From Microplitis mediator (Eukaryota; Arthropoda; Insecta; Hymenoptera; Braconidae): 64,000 bases of DNA. Where the stretch lies: assembly GCF_029852145.1 (NCBI RefSeq), contig NC_079974.1:8602348-8666347 (forward strand). Direction: 5' to 3'. Below, piece by piece: positions 41,829 through 54,593 of this stretch. The notes below the pieces were generated by a model that was given only the letters and a program-made list of their open reading frames with translations, ran no database searches and had not been told where the DNA came from. A program made the translations under genes and the position numbers. Positions within the stretch are counted from its first letter, which is position 1, and each line of letters starts with the position of its first letter.

Positions 41829-43688
41829 ATGTTGCCAAGAACACCAGTGAATTATCAATTCCCGCCTCACTCGTCACCCAGCGTTAATGTGCCAGTTACT
41901 AGTCATGCCGAGGACCTACTTGACCTTGAACAAAATTCTGGTAATATGCTTAACAGTACTGCCAATAATAATAACAATGCCGCGGGTACCAGTGCTTCCG
42001 GTAACGTTGCAACACCTCCACATAAAAATAATATTAGTGGAGTTATTCCTTTACCCGGAGCGCACCCGAACGCGACGTCAGCCGCGGTATTACAAAATGT
42101 CATAACGCGTCTTCAACGTGAAAATGAGGCGCTTCTAGCAGAGCGTCGACAATTACTTCCATTGTCGAGTACGATCTTTCGACCATCGGGTTCTTTACCC
42201 CCAATGTTGAATCCACCGGGAAATCAATCTTATCCAGTAAATGATGGTAGCTTAAGCATATGGATGCCGCGAGAGTTATTTTCTGCAGTAACAACACAAA
42301 GAAATACCCTCACGGCTGGTCATCCCCTACCCTATTCGTACGCACAAGTGCAGCCAGCTCAACCTAACCGACTGCTGCCCGTGATGCCTGTCGTATCTGC
42401 GCGGGAACCGTACGCGCACCCAATGGTCCCACCATCGACTTACCCATTGCCGCAGTATCCTCATACACACCCCGCACACACTCACGCAGCGCCAATGTAC
42501 ACTCAGCCATATACAGGCACGACTATGCCAATGTATGCCACACCATCACAATCATACATACAGCCATCTACTATGTATAATACTTATACTGTCCCATCGG
42601 GTAGCTCAAATGCAAGCGGCCTCAATTCACTACGTTCGTACGATATGAGTCGTTTGGTCAAATCTTGGAATATTTCGTTTCCGCCTCGTGACAATTCTAC
42701 GTCGCTCGGTGCTAGACAGCACATCAAGACTATCGAGCAACGAATGTCGAGCAATGACATTCCCATCGAAAATCCCCATACCGTTGCAGTAAATACACTT
42801 AACGGCGACGTGCTTCAGTGGTACTATCAAAATGGAAATTTATTTGTCAACTGGGAAACTTTTAAAACGCATTTCAAAATGTGGCAGACGCGGAAATCTG
42901 ATGAGGCGCTATTACAAGAAATTTATGCAGCTAATCAGGGTGATGATGAAACAGGGGTTTCTTTTGTTAACCGTATGCAAGGAGCTTTCCTACAGTTGGA
43001 GAAACCGTTACCGCAAGCGAAGCAGATTCGTATAATAATCTCGCGGTTCAATTTTTGGTTTTTACAGAAATTCGCAGACAAGACGATTTCAACATATGCA
43101 GAGCTGTTTTCTCGTGTCAGTGATTGGCAGTCAATGGTTGACGTGAATCCGCAGCGTATGCCTGTGATATTTGAAAAGAAAGAATCCACGAATCGATTGA
43201 AAACTCGTAGTAAATTGAATTCTATCGCTCAAGCTTCCTCAGAGATGGATACAATCAACAGTATTAAAACCTCAAAGTCCTCAGTGTTTCAAAATAGAAA
43301 TAATAATTATCATCAAAATAGTAATTATAAAAATAATTATCAACATAAGTCTCCGGTAAAATCAGATTCTCAAGCAAATACTTCTGAGTCTTCTACTCTG
43401 ATAAATAATTATGAACGACTTATAGATTCAATTCTTCAGAGGTTGGATAACAAATTGGACAATAATCCTGTAGTAAAAACTACGGTTCCACCAACTCCTT
43501 CTACTTCAAAAGCTCCAGTTCGCGGTCGCTGTGGAAAAATTGGACATGTTGCCGAACTTTGTTGCGCGCGCACTACTGATGGATTACGCGCGAAAGCTGG
43601 AATGACGATTCGCCCCAAGCCTGAATTTTCAAATACGCGTAAGTGCCCTGGTAGATTCGAACAATTCTATCAGGGCTCCTACTCATGA
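41829..43688 (+). CDS. gag: Gag of Gypsy-class element 1
   Basis: 619 residues from an ATG, uninterrupted. The N-terminal third is Pro/Thr/Tyr/His-rich and disordered. The region from about residue 270 (LVKSWNISFPPRDNSTSLGA, LNGDVLQWYYQNG, TRKSDEALLQEIYAANQ, VSFVNRMQGAF) is a retrotransposon gag (capsid-like) domain. The C-terminus has one zinc knuckle of the form RCGKIGHVAELC, in which the first Cys of the usual CxxCGKxGHxxxxC is Arg, so nucleic acid binding may be weakened. It forms the particle that packages element RNA. It is the only long intact frame of the element; pol is riddled with stops. A 758 bp leader (41071-41828) separates it from the LTR. A multiply spliced host gene is unlikely given LTR, primer site and pol. 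Confidence 0.9.
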   Translation: MLPRTPVNYQFPPHSSPSVNVPVTSHAEDLLDLEQNSGNMLNSTANNNNNAAGTSASGNVATPPHKNNISGVIPLPGAHPNATSAAVLQNVITRLQRENEALLAERRQLLPLSSTIFRPSGSLPPMLNPPGNQSYPVNDGSLSIWMPRELFSAVTTQRNTLTAGHPLPYSYAQVQPAQPNRLLPVMPVVSAREPYAHPMVPPSTYPLPQYPHTHPAHTHAAPMYTQPYTGTTMPMYATPSQSYIQPSTMYNTYTVPSGSSNASGLNSLRSYDMSRLVKSWNISFPPRDNSTSLGARQHIKTIEQRMSSNDIPIENPHTVAVNTLNGDVLQWYYQNGNLFVNWETFKTHFKMWQTRKSDEALLQEIYAANQGDDETGVSFVNRMQGAFLQLEKPLPQAKQIRIIISRFNFWFLQKFADKTISTYAELFSRVSDWQSMVDVNPQRMPVIFEKKESTNRLKTRSKLNSIAQASSEMDTINSIKTSKSSVFQNRNNNYHQNSNYKNNYQHKSPVKSDSQANTSESSTLINNYERLIDSILQRLDNKLDNNPVVKTTVPPTPSTSKAPVRGRCGKIGHVAELCCARTTDGLRAKAGMTIRPKPEFSNTRKCPGRFEQFYQGSYS

Positions 43689-43762
43689 AAATAAATCACG
43701 TGAGCTTCAAAATAATGTTATCACCTCACACAACGACATAAACGTTTCCGATAAAGAGCCAT

Positions 43763-46700
43763 ATGATGAGTTTACCATCTCCAATGGACAAATTTATCTA
43801 CACTCTCCGGTCGCGTCTATCTCCAAACCCGATGATAATACTTCGGTCTCCGGTTAAAGAAATTCTTTGTAAAGCGGAAGATGAAGATTCTTCCTGGGAA
43901 ACTAATTCTGATTCTCCGCCATGTCTCCATAAAATTAAAACAACAAAAGTTAGAAGTAAAAATGTCACCAAAACATCGAAAATAAAAGGTAAAAAGATAT
44001 AAACTCCAACGGGTAATTTTAAAAATAAAATTCGACACAGCAAAATCAAGTCCACCAACAGTATTGGGAAATTCATATCAGGTCAAGGAAAGAATGATTG
44101 TTTTTTGTATGACTCTGAGGTCGATGAGTATTGTTTGGACACGAGCGAAGAAATCGGTTACGCGCCTCACACTAAGATCACAACGAATCCAGATACGCAG
44201 GAGAGTCCTTTGTTGTCAATGCTGAGCAATGATGCCAAGTCTAGTTGCATGTCACCAGTAACTAGTATCGAGGCTCCTTCAAAGGTCAGTCGAATGCTCG
44301 CTGATATTTTTATTGGTAGGCATAAAATCGACGCATTACTGGATAGTGGGAGTGAGCGTAGTTATATTTCTGAAATTGCTTACGAACAGATTAAGAATTA
44401 TCAACTACGGGAGCTTACTCCTGACCCTACCAGTACTCATGGAGTAACAATAGCGAATTCCAAGTCAACACAGACACGAGGTGGAGCCCCATTCAGGATC
44501 AAATTAGACGGTCACGAGATAATCACTTGGCTAAGTGTATAACCAGACTTGTCTACTCCAGTGATCCTTGGTCTCGATTTTTGGCAAGCAGCTGATGTCC
44601 GAGTAAACTCCAAAGATTGTGCATGGAAGTTAAATACCAGTAATATCACTCATCTTTTCTACTCTCGTACTTGTCAAACATATCCAACGTCCCTGAATGT
44701 TTTATTGGATGGAGAACGGACAGATCTCGAACAATTTTTAGCAACAGAATTTGAAAAAAATAAATCAGCTGATTTGGGTCTGACTCATCTTGTCCAACAT
44801 AAAATAGAGCTAACTGATAAAACACCAGTTCACACAAAACCGTATCGGCGAAGTCCGCCAGTAATGCAAGCTATGCACGAAAGAGTGGATGAGCCGCTCT
44901 CTAAGGGCTATATTCAACCATCTAAAAGTTCTTGGGCTAGTTCACCTGTAATGGTGCCCAAGAAAAACAATACTTGGAGAATGTGTATTGATTACAGGCC
45001 ACTGAATAAGAAAACGAAAAAGTCTGCCTATCCGTTACCGATCATGCATCGTATTCTATCAAGTCTTCAGGCTGCCAAGGTGTTATCTGTACTGGATGTC
45101 AGCGATGCGTTTCATCATGTTCTGGTTGAATAAAATAGTCGTCAATATACAGCATTTTGTGTCGATGGTCGTGGTTTGTTTGAATGGATCCGTATGCCAT
45201 TTGGTTTAACTAACGCCCCAAGTACTTACCAGGAAGTTTCAGATACAGTACGACGTAAAATCATAGGCTCATTCAAAACTTGTTCTGTTCAAATAGAAGC
45301 TGAGAAAAAGATCTTTGCGTATCTTGATGATTGGATAATCACCAGTGATACTTTAAAAGAACATAAAATTCTTCTTCAGGCTGTATTTGAAGGCTTCAGA
45401 AATGCTGGTATTGAAATGAATGAGGAGAAAAGTCATTTTGGATGTATGGAAGTTCGTTTTCTTGGTTTTATAATCAATGAAGAGGGTACGAAACCTGACC
45501 CTGCTCGGTTGGAACCGATTGCCGAATACAAACTACCTACTAACCGCAAGGAATTTCGCAGATTTAATGGGTCAGTGAATTGGTATCATTAACACCTTAA
45601 AAATGTCGCCCAAGTCCAAGGTCCTCTGAATAAACTGACCAGCATTCGAGTCCCATGGAACTGGACAGAAGTTGAAGAGAAAGCTTTTATAGAGACTAAA
45701 GAAGCTTTATTAAAAGCAGCAACATTGGCGTTACCGAGACCAGATTTATCATATCGTTAATACACCGATGCTAGTAATACTGGTCTAGGTTCCATCCTAA
45801 CTCAATATGACTCAGAATTGGATCGAGAAAATCTTATTATTTGCTTAAGTCGACCACTGAACAAGGCTGAAATAAATTTTATTCAACTCATGCGCGCTAT
45901 TCACGTTTTATCATACCTAAAATGCGAACCCTAAATGGCCGTTTACCGACTGGTGCACAGTATGCACTCGCTTCGCTCGTGCCTGCGCACCTGCGACTCG
46001 TGCTAAACGCATCGCGCTGACACATTATGAATCACTTACCCTACTAGTTACGCCAATAACTAATACAACAACTGAAAAGGAATGTCTCACTGTTGTGTGG
46101 TCCTTACGGAAGTTACGTGGGTATGTTGAAGGTCTACCAGTCACGGTATACACCGATCACTCTGCTGTAAAATGGCTCCATTCTTTAAAAGTCCCAGTGG
46201 GCTGACTAGCCAGATGGGCAATTGAGATCTCTGCCTACGATTTGGAAGTTGTTCGTTATAGAGGCACACAAAACGAAGCACCTGATGCCCGTTCACGTCG
46301 TTATGAACATCCAGATGATTCGGAACAATTGAACATCGAACCGAATTCATTATTGTGTATCATTACTGCTCAAAATACTGCTTGGTATGACGAAAAAGTT
46401 CGAGTAGTTCCGAAATTTCCAGACAATTATCGTGAATGGAAATATGAAAATGATCGACTATATTTTTATCGTCCATTTCCTGTTGAAGAGATCTTAGGTG
46501 AGTTAAACCCATGAAAAATTGTTCTTACCGAACCGGAAATTCACCCGAGTATCGCGAACGCCCATTGTGATATATAATCCGGTCATTTGGGTATTGACAA
46601 GACTTACCAGCGAGTACGGGAAATTTATTACTGGCCGGGAATGTTCAGAGATGTCGCGTCACATGTTGGATCATGTGAAACTTGTATGCTGACTAAGAGT

Positions 46701-47609
46701 GATCAAACTAAACCGCAAGGTTATATCGGTACGCGACCACCAACACAGACCTGGTCTATTATTTCGATCAATACAATCGGCCCATATACACGATCTACCT
46801 CGGGAAACCAGTATGCTTTGGTTATTGAAGACGTTTACACGCGATACCTTGAAATTTTTCCATTAAAACAACAATCCGGAAAACTTATAAAACATCACCT
46901 GACAGCGGTATTTAATCATTGGGGACCGCCATGCCAAATTATCTCAGATAACGGCAAAGAGTTCGTAAATAAAGATATAAATAACTTACTCAGTCAATTT
47001 AATATTAAATTCACCCCTACACCTATCGGTCATCCATGTGCGAATCCGATTGAACGTTGTAATCGTACTATCAAGCCCATGATAGATGCATATACCAGTC
47101 AAAATCAAAAAAACTGGGACGAACACCTAGACGATTTAAAATTTGCAAATAATACCTCGGTACATACTGCTTAAGGTGTATCTCCATTTTATTTAAATCA
47201 CGGGCGTGACGCGAGATCAATTAATGAAATTAATCCTGAAGAAAATCTTGATTTATCTGACGTTACCGCTTGGAAATCTCGTATGGACCGTATGGTCTAA
47301 TTAAGATATTTTATTGAGCAAAATATGTTAAAAGCCCGGGAACGTACTCGTAAACAGCATGAAAAAAGATTTTCAAATATCCCAATGGATTTAAGAATTG
47401 GCGATTTAGTTTATTATTTAAATAAAAAGTTAAGTAAAAAAGTAGATGGATATAGTGCAAAATTAGCAGCGAAATATTCTGGTCCTGCTACAGTTTCCAA
47501 AATCCTCAGTCCTTTAGTAGTCCAATTATCTGATTCTGCCGGTAACGATATTGGCACTTACTATAATAATGACTTGAAGATTCCAAGACGGTCTCGAAGA
47601 TGTAATTAA
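43763..47609 (+). pseudogene. pol: Pol of Gypsy-class element 1 (protease, RT, RNase H, integrase), about ten stops
   Basis: Domains in order: aspartic protease IDALLDSGSERSYIS (44328); reverse transcriptase with YRRSPPVMQAMHERVDEPL, WRMCIDYRPLN, FEWIRMPFGLTNAPSTYQ and the active site AYLDDWII (45319); RNase H with YTDASNTGLGSIL (45761) and TTTEKECLTVVWSLRKL (46063); integrase with YYWPGMFRDV, SCETC, SINTIGPYTRS where the first catalytic Asp is Asn, ISDNGKEF, NPIERCNRT; and a C-terminal ARERTRKQHEKRFS region. Premature stops: 44000, 44540, 45131, 45590, 45758, 46203, 46512, 46575, 47172, 47298. Otherwise one frame is kept except for an insertion of about 180 bp inside RNase H (45880-46060). 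Nearly all stops look like one-step changes from CAA, CAG, CGA or TGG. Defective. Confidence 0.9.
45880..46060. mobile_element. About 180 bp GC-rich insertion inside RNase H
   Basis: The protein phrase LNKAEINF should continue directly as NYTTTEKEC, but about 180 bp of unrelated, GC-richer DNA (GCGCGCTATTCACG, TGCCTGCGCACCTGCGACTC) lies between and changes the frame. It may be a very small non-autonomous element or filler DNA. The borders are approximate. Confidence 0.5.
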
Positions 47610-47652
47610 TTATTTTCAATATATTTCAGATCACTTCAAACAAATCATTATC

Positions 47653-48972
47653 GTGAAGATCAAGTTACCAGGTGATGACGCAAACTTAGCCGAGTCTGGA
47701 GACGAAGTATCTGATTCTGAGTCATCTTCTGATACTTTAGTTTCGTCTTCACCTCATCAATCTTATTCACCCATCATATCACAATCATTATCAACGCCAC
47801 CAATGTCATCAGTACCTGAAAATATTGTAACTGATCCCCTAACATCTGCATCGTTACCAACTGCATCGGTAACGACTTCAACAACAACATGTACGACTCC
47901 AGCTCGGCAAGATCCTGCAATTACACAGTGGACCTTACCCACTCTTGACTTTGGTCGTCCGTCGTCAGCCTTAAATAAGAGCCAAACGGTCCCTGCTACT
48001 AATTGAACAGCAGCGACAACGTCCTCAATTGTAGAGAAGGTCATGAAACAAACGAGAGAAGAATTTAGTAAATTGTATGCACGAATGGATCGTGCTACCA
48101 GTGGTCAATTAATATTGACTCCAGCATCAACCTCACGGCTAGATATTCAGTGGATGGAAAGCGTGGATAAAAAGCTAGAAAACATTCAAACGAAAATTCA
48201 GACCAACACTGAGCAAATCAGTGGACTTGAAGAGCAATTGGAGATTTTAAAGCAGCATCCAGTTGCCTCAGAATCTAGCTCTATGACTAATCTCACGGCT
48301 CTGCTCCAGCCAACTAGTGAGCAAATCCAAGATATTCAGCAAAAGGTTGCTAATATAAAATTGCCCAGTCCAGCGCAAATAGCCGAGAAATTTACAAGTA
48401 TGGGAATTGGACCAGTGGAGCACAAAACTATTTCTCAGAGTACGCAGACCACGACGATTGATCCTGAAAATCAATTTAAAGACAAGTATGACGTTGGGAC
48501 TACTCCAAACAATAAATCTGTAATATCGTTACTGGCATCTCAACCAGCCTCGGCCTGTGGTCCAAATACTGGTTTAAAAATTAGGGCTGACGCTTACCAA
48601 CGCTCAGCACCAGCAGGTACTAAGTTTCCTCCGTCACCGTTACTCACTAGTCAGATGGCTCGTAAAGAATTGACCAAAGAAGAGATACAACGTCAGACGT
48701 CTTCAGGGGCTATATCTAAGCTAATTAAGCCCCAACCAGAGATGGTAACATTTGTCAACTCGTTACCGTACACACAAACAGTTGCAGCGCCGTGCTATGA
48801 CATTTCCACTACACCAAAATCTGCATATGAACAATTTTTGGCTGGACTGTCATCAGTATTCACTACGACGCCAACTTCAGACACGTCATCAACACCGAAA
48901 GTTGTCATTTACAATGGAATACAATTTCTGAATTCGACACTTTCTAGCAGGCGATTTGCAAGACCTGCGTGA
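47653..48972 (+). pseudogene. Extra reading frame downstream of pol, coiled-coil protein
   Basis: One frame of about 440 codons with a single TGA at 48004; starts GTGAAGATCAAG near 47653, so the true start may lie elsewhere. The first 117 residues are Ser/Thr/Pro-rich and acidic. After the stop, MKQTREEFSKLYARMDRAT and a heptad-like stretch IQTKIQTNTEQISGLEEQLE predict a coiled coil, followed by further Ser/Thr/Pro-rich sequence. It lies in the position that holds env in some Gypsy-class elements, but I see no signal peptide, transmembrane helix or furin-like site, so it is not env. A second gag-like or nucleic-acid-handling protein is a possibility, given the zinc-knuckle frame that follows. 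I cannot name the family. Confidence 0.55.
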
Positions 48973-49370
48973 ATATAAAGCTAAGACTTCTACATTCAGA
49001 GCTACGTGAGTCATGGACCCAGACAGTAGCGACCCAGGCTCAGTCATTATTTATTACTACTGGATGTCAAAATTGTCGGCAACGAGACCATAAGATCGCT
49101 GAATGTCAACTACCATGGCGACCAGACATGTGTCACGTCTGTTACCAGGATCAGGTGACTACTGCTACTTATTTCCGTCCACACGACAAAAGAGATCGTG
49201 ATTATTTCCGGGGACGTTGTCAATCATGTGGCATTCTGATCCAGCTATTTGATCCGCAATGTCAGGCCTGTAATAGACGGTATCCAAGGTATAAAGAGTG
49301 GATTCCGACTGAGTACACCCGCGAGGACATCGAACGTTTCCACAAGGCTCATCTACGGTCGCTGAAATAG
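48969..49370 (+). pseudogene. Cys-rich zinc-knuckle frame downstream of pol
   Basis: 133 codons overlapping the previous frame's end in another phase; the first codon is GTG, so it is probably the C-terminal continuation of the coiled-coil protein after a frameshift. CQNCRQRDHKIAEC is a perfect CX2CX4HX4C zinc knuckle, and CHVC, CQSC and CQAC pairs follow, suggesting one or two more zinc-binding units. Retroviral-type knuckles bind single-stranded nucleic acid. The knuckle here is complete, whereas the one in Gag has lost its first Cys. Its C-terminus (YTREDIERFHKAHLRSLK) is basic and helical. Confidence 0.6.
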
Positions 49371-50580
49371 AAGACTCCAAAGGAAGATGTATTTACACAA
49401 CACTATATCAAATACCTTATAAAATTTACTGCACCACAATAAATATGTCATGAAATTCATGCTCATCTCATTAATCATTATTTATCGTTAGCATTATTGC
49501 CAGTATAATAATGTTAATTACAGCTTCGAGTCCAAGGCAGCTAAAGATTAATAATTATTATTTTAATTTACCACTTTATCCTTTCACAGCACAGATATTT
49601 GATTTTCCAGCAACAAGTTGTATATAGTTCAATAAAAAAAAAAAAAAAAATCATGAAAATTTCAATTTATCGTTAGTCAAAAAAAAAAATCATTTTTATT
49701 AGTCGTTAAGTTAATTGAAGCAGTTCCAGATCGAGGTCTCAAGGTTGAAGTGGGTTCGACTTTTAGGTGTCTGTCTTTGATTGAATACGGCGATTTTCTT
49801 GCCACTGTGCTAATGCGCAATTTTGTAAATATTGTACTATTTTATTATTTTTGAGTATTATTTATTCATTTTTATTTATTAATATTTATTATTTATTGTT
49901 ATTACCCTGAGTTGAGTAATGGCAGTCGGTCAACGCTGACAAGAAAGTCAGAGGATAACCTTGGCTTGGTAGGAGGGATTGAGACAATACAGATTGTCTT
50001 CGTCGTCCTTAGCCTCACAGTTTCCCTGCTATCGTCGCGTCACCGACCTAAAGCTAGAGTCATAGTGCCATGGTCACATGACTAATTATCACCTCAACGG
50101 ATGACCGTGGGGGAAAGTGGGGAGCGAACCCAAAAACTCAGCCCTAAGACTCTACGGTGATGGAACTTCGCTTCGATCTTGGATCACCCTAAGCGCGCAC
50201 CTGCTATTAATTATTAAATTTATAATTATTCTAGCGACATACTCGCCACACTAGTATTATAAGTTTATTTGTAATTTAAACTTTTCATATCAACTAATCA
50301 ATTTCACTATTGTTAAAATTAAATTATAAGATTAATCAAATAAGTGAAGATCCTTAAAAAATCTGTGCCACGCGCCCAATTAAAATAAAGGAATCTGTGC
50401 CACGTGCCCAAACCATACATATTGGAATCGTTGCCACTGACGAGTGATACGACATTAAACGAATTTACCACTACTAATAATTGTAAGTAATTTTATTATT
50501 ATACCTGACAAAATAAATTGTTCATTATATTTATTATATTGCCTGTACTTTGCCTACCATTTTTTAAGCCAATTTTCCTA
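49371..50580. other. 3' untranslated part of Gypsy-class element 1
   Basis: Non-coding. The purine tract GGGGGAAAGTGGGG at 50110 is a candidate polypurine tract, but no LTR-like start follows it that matches the 5' LTR. GGTAGGAGGGATTGAGACAA (49970) and two copies of ATCTGTGCCACG (50368, 50392) are the only other structures I notice. Confidence 0.45.
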
Positions 50581-50799
50581 TAATAATTAAGTAGATTTGA
50601 GAATATATAGCCGTAAGGTGTTTCATCTAATTTGTATTTGTTGTCTGATCGAATGAGTTCGGGTTTTTCTGATTGCGGAAACCTCACCGTGTTGTCCTAG
50701 TAATATAAATTTCGTAGAGGCCAGCCTAAGCCAGGGTTCAACCCGCGAATTCTAGTGGCTGCTGGTAAAAATCGCGAGTACAGAAAGCGATTTGTCTCA
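50581..50799 (+). mobile_element. 3' LTR (conserved part) of Gypsy-class element 1
   Basis: Matches 40852-41070 at the same length. It ends TCTCA and is followed immediately by a TA tract and then the TIR of the 6 kb element at 50818, so the retroelement ended in, or the next element entered, the TA repeat. Confidence 0.8.
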
Positions 50800-52658
50800 A
50801 TATATATATATATATATCAGGGATAGGGAGTAACTCCTAAATAACTGCTCATTCTTTAAAACTCCCCACTCCTCAGGAGTTAAACTCTCAGAAAGAGTTT
50901 CGTGCACACGAGTATACATGCCTAAATACTCTATGCTTATAGCCCTCATAGCTCTGACTCTCACGAGGAGCAATGAGACTATAGCTCCTCACGAGTATAC
51001 TCCTACTACGAGTTTTTCTATGAGGAGTATTTGTGTTAAAACTCGTAAACGAGAAACTCCTAAAAGGAGCGAACTCGAAGAGCAAATCAGAATAACTCCT
51101 CCCACCACTCGGCGCAAAATTTTTCTTAGACGACTGATTATTTTCAAGCGTAATCTACCTTATCAACAACCCTGAGATAGTTATTTTCTAAAATGTCCAA
51201 AATATTTCATAATAGCAAGTATATTTAATATGCTAAAAAATAAAAATCTTTATGGCAAAAAAAATTATTTTATTACTATTTTAATTGTTTCTATCAGAGG
51301 CATAGTTAAAAATATTTTGCCTAAACAATTAAATTATATATCATTATATGCAAAAAAAAAATTTTAATACAAAGCATAAAAAATATAATTATAAAAAACT
51401 TTCTTTATTATTTAAAATAAAATTTTCAACCAATTTTCGAAAAAGCCATTGAAAAAAAATAACTATTATTCTCATATTTTATCACTCGGGAAAAATGTTT
51501 TTATAAAATTTTATACTGAAAATGGCCTAGTAAAATTTTATAAAGTGTTATAAAAATTTATGAAGTTTTGTATAATTTTATAAAATTAGATGAAATTCTA
51601 TAAAATTTCACTGTAAAGTCTTCAAAAATTGTACAAAATTCTGGTGTCATCTAGACACTGCAAAGAATATGATTCCGCGGTAATAAAAGTTGTATTACTA
51701 TTTTTCAAAAAGTTATTCAATTGTAAATTAACATTTTTTTTACGGGTTTGTGTTGTCATAACAGGCGGTTGAAAAGTTTAAATGATTAATCTATAAATTT
51801 GTTGCTTCTTGCAGCCCTTTTTATAAACATACTCATCAAGATGACGTCATAAAAGTTTATAAAATACTTTTATTCTATTAATTATTAATTTTTGAAGTTA
51901 CAAAAAAATTAAAACTCAAAATAATGTATGTTAAATAATTTTTTTTTAAATTTTAAGCTATTACTGATTTCATGTACTTGTTAGGCATTATATGATTACT
52001 TTTAAAATTTTTTCATGCATATATATTTTTTATCAACAAGTAGATTTATTAAATATTTTTGAGAAAATTTTTTTCATCATATTGTTAGCGTAAGATGATA
52101 ATGATTAAAAAAAAAATTCCTTAAAAACAATATTTTATTGTTTATAATAGTTTTTTTCATATTTTGATTATTTAAATAAATAATTTAGAAATCGTTTTGT
52201 TATTTAAATCATAATTTGCATTTCTAAATATACTGGCGAAAAAAAAATTTTATTCATTCAAAAATTAATTCAATTAATTTCATTTCAAAAATAATTTCAT
52301 TTATTTATTTAACAATTTGTTATTAACAATTTTTTTTCCTTTATTTTAATTTTTTTCTAGAACATAAAAAAATACAAAAACAACAACTTGCAACAAAATA
52401 GCAAAAAAAGATTTTTTCAATTTATTAAGAACCATTCTGATTTTGGATCACGACAAAGTCCAAACACTGACTCGATTTGTCAACAAACAAATTGCTGTAA
52501 CTCTGCAACTATTGCAGATACAGTTTTTTACCTTCGAGTCGTTTTTATACAGTATGACTAAAGCTTTCTTATAAATTTTTAACCTAACATTTATCTGTTA
52601 TAGTTCTCTAGCTACACGCATTTGTTTATAAAAATTATTATATTTTCTATTTCTTATA

Positions 52659-54295
52659 CACTGAGAGAAAAAAAAATTTTTTTCAAGTATTTTTTTTACT
52701 TATTTCTGTGAATACTTAAAACAAGAAATTTTTCCTAAATTGAAGTATAATATTTCTTATTTTTAGCAACTATTGCTTCGATCTAGTAATATATTACTAG
52801 ATACATGAGTTACTTGTAACAAGCAATTATTTCTTGAATTAAGTTGACATATTTCTATATTCAAGAAAGCAATTACGTAAGCCAAGAAAAATCTTTCTTT
52901 GACCAAGCAATTTTTTTCCAAGTCCGAGAATAGATTTTCTCAAGTCAAGAAACTTTATTCTTGGCTAAAGACATTTTTCGTATTGAGTCAAATAAAAAAG
53001 TTCTTGAACTAAAACAAAAAAAATTTTAAACTTAGTAAAAAATTTCTCATCTTAAGTGATTTTTTTTTTCAGTTTGAGAATATTTTGTTCTCAAGTCAAG
53101 AATCTTTATTCTTGGCTAAAGACATTTTTTGTATTAAGTCAACAAAAAAAGTTCTCGAACTAAAACAAAAAAAAAATTTTAAACTAAGTAATAAAATTTC
53201 TCAGCCCAAGTGATTTTTTTTCCAGTTCGAGAATATTTTTTTCTCAACTTAAGGAATTTTTTGTCATGGTGTGACGAGTCACAATATTTTCATATATAAA
53301 AAAAAAAAGTTATTAAAAGAAAAAAAAATAAACGCAAAAAAATATAATGCGTGTAAAAATAAAATAAATAAAAATAAATAAATTTAAATGAATAAAGAGA
53401 TAGAGAAAAAATAAGGCGAGTGAAAATAACAAAGTGTGCGAACGCAGAGTGCGAAAGAAAAAATTAGTATCAGGAGTCACCGCTAGGCGCAGAAGAGCGC
53501 TGCAACATTTTCCTAGTTGGACAGTTAGAATAGAAGTAATAAGTTCCGTTCAAAGGAGTGAAAAAGTCACACTGTCAACTACTCCCAACAGGATAATATT
53601 CTAGTAGAAGAGTACAAGTACTCTTGAGGTAAATACTTGTGAGTAGATTTTTGGAATGCTTTTCAGTCATAACTATAACAGCGCAGGGAAATCCGAAGAA
53701 GCATCCATACGGATTAAATTTAAATACTAAATACAAATAATTAATTTTGAATTGATCATTTCATATACTAAATAAGAAGATTTAATTATTAAATTTAAGT
53801 ATTTTAATTACTAAATATAAATTTTTAATTACTGAACTTAAGTCGTTCAAATACTGAATGAAAATTTTCAATGATTATACTTTAGTGTTTTAAGTAGTAA
53901 ATAAAAACTTATAACTATTAAATTAAAGTATTTTAAATGCTAAATTAAAATATTTCAATATTGATCACGAGTATTTTAAATACTAATCTTTAATTTTTAA
54001 TTATTGAACTTGAGTATTTTAACTACTAGATGTGACTTTTTATTATTTAATTGGAGTATCTTAATTACTAAATTAAATTTTTTTCATCATTTATTTCAAG
54101 TATTTTAAATATTAAATTTTAGTTTTCAATTATTTAACATTAGTATTTTTTTATTAAACCTAAGTTTTTAGTATTAATAGATTTCACAAGTATTTTTACT
54201 AGAATTAAGAAATTATTTACTCGGTACTATTTAAGTATCTAAAATACTTGAATCAAGTATTTTTACTTGAAAATATGCACTTTTTTCTCTCAGTG
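52659..54295. mobile_element. TA-flanked MITE with CACTGAGAGAAAAA ends
   Basis: The left end CACTGAGAGAAAAAA mirrors the right end TTTTTTCTCTCAGTG; TA lies directly outside both ends (52657-52658 and 54296-54297), as in Tc1/mariner-type elements. Inside, a unit of about 155 bp is duplicated in tandem (52925-53080 and 53081-53235; shared CTCAAGTCAAGAA and TTTATTCTTGGCTAAAGACA), and 53720-54240 is an array of near-palindromes of the type AGTATTTTAAATACTAAAT. No coding frame. Confidence 0.75.
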
Positions 54296-54593
54296 TACAA
54301 TGCTTATATCTCATAAACAAATAATGGTGTGACAAATACGATCATTAAACTATTTAAATATATTTTTTTTATATTTTCAATCTTAATTGTTTATGTGATT
54401 TTGGAATAAAAACTGTATACCCGAATAATTATTTCCTTTATACCTCGAATAGAACTTGAAATTAATATTTTTATAATAAGGAACTTCGTTCCTATCTGGT
54501 GTCCCACGACACCACACGGTTTTTTTGTAAAATACTACAAACGATATAAGGAATAAAGTTGACATAAATTTGGAGGATGATCATTTTTTTTTT

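Noticed and set aside
47653..48972. Envelope gene in the post-pol position
   Set aside because: No signal peptide, transmembrane segment or cleavage motif; coiled coil and zinc knuckle point elsewhere.
50918..51175. An 85-codon frame rich in Arg, Thr and Glu
   Set aside because: It reads through the subterminal AGGAGT/ACTCC motif array and is a by-product of it.
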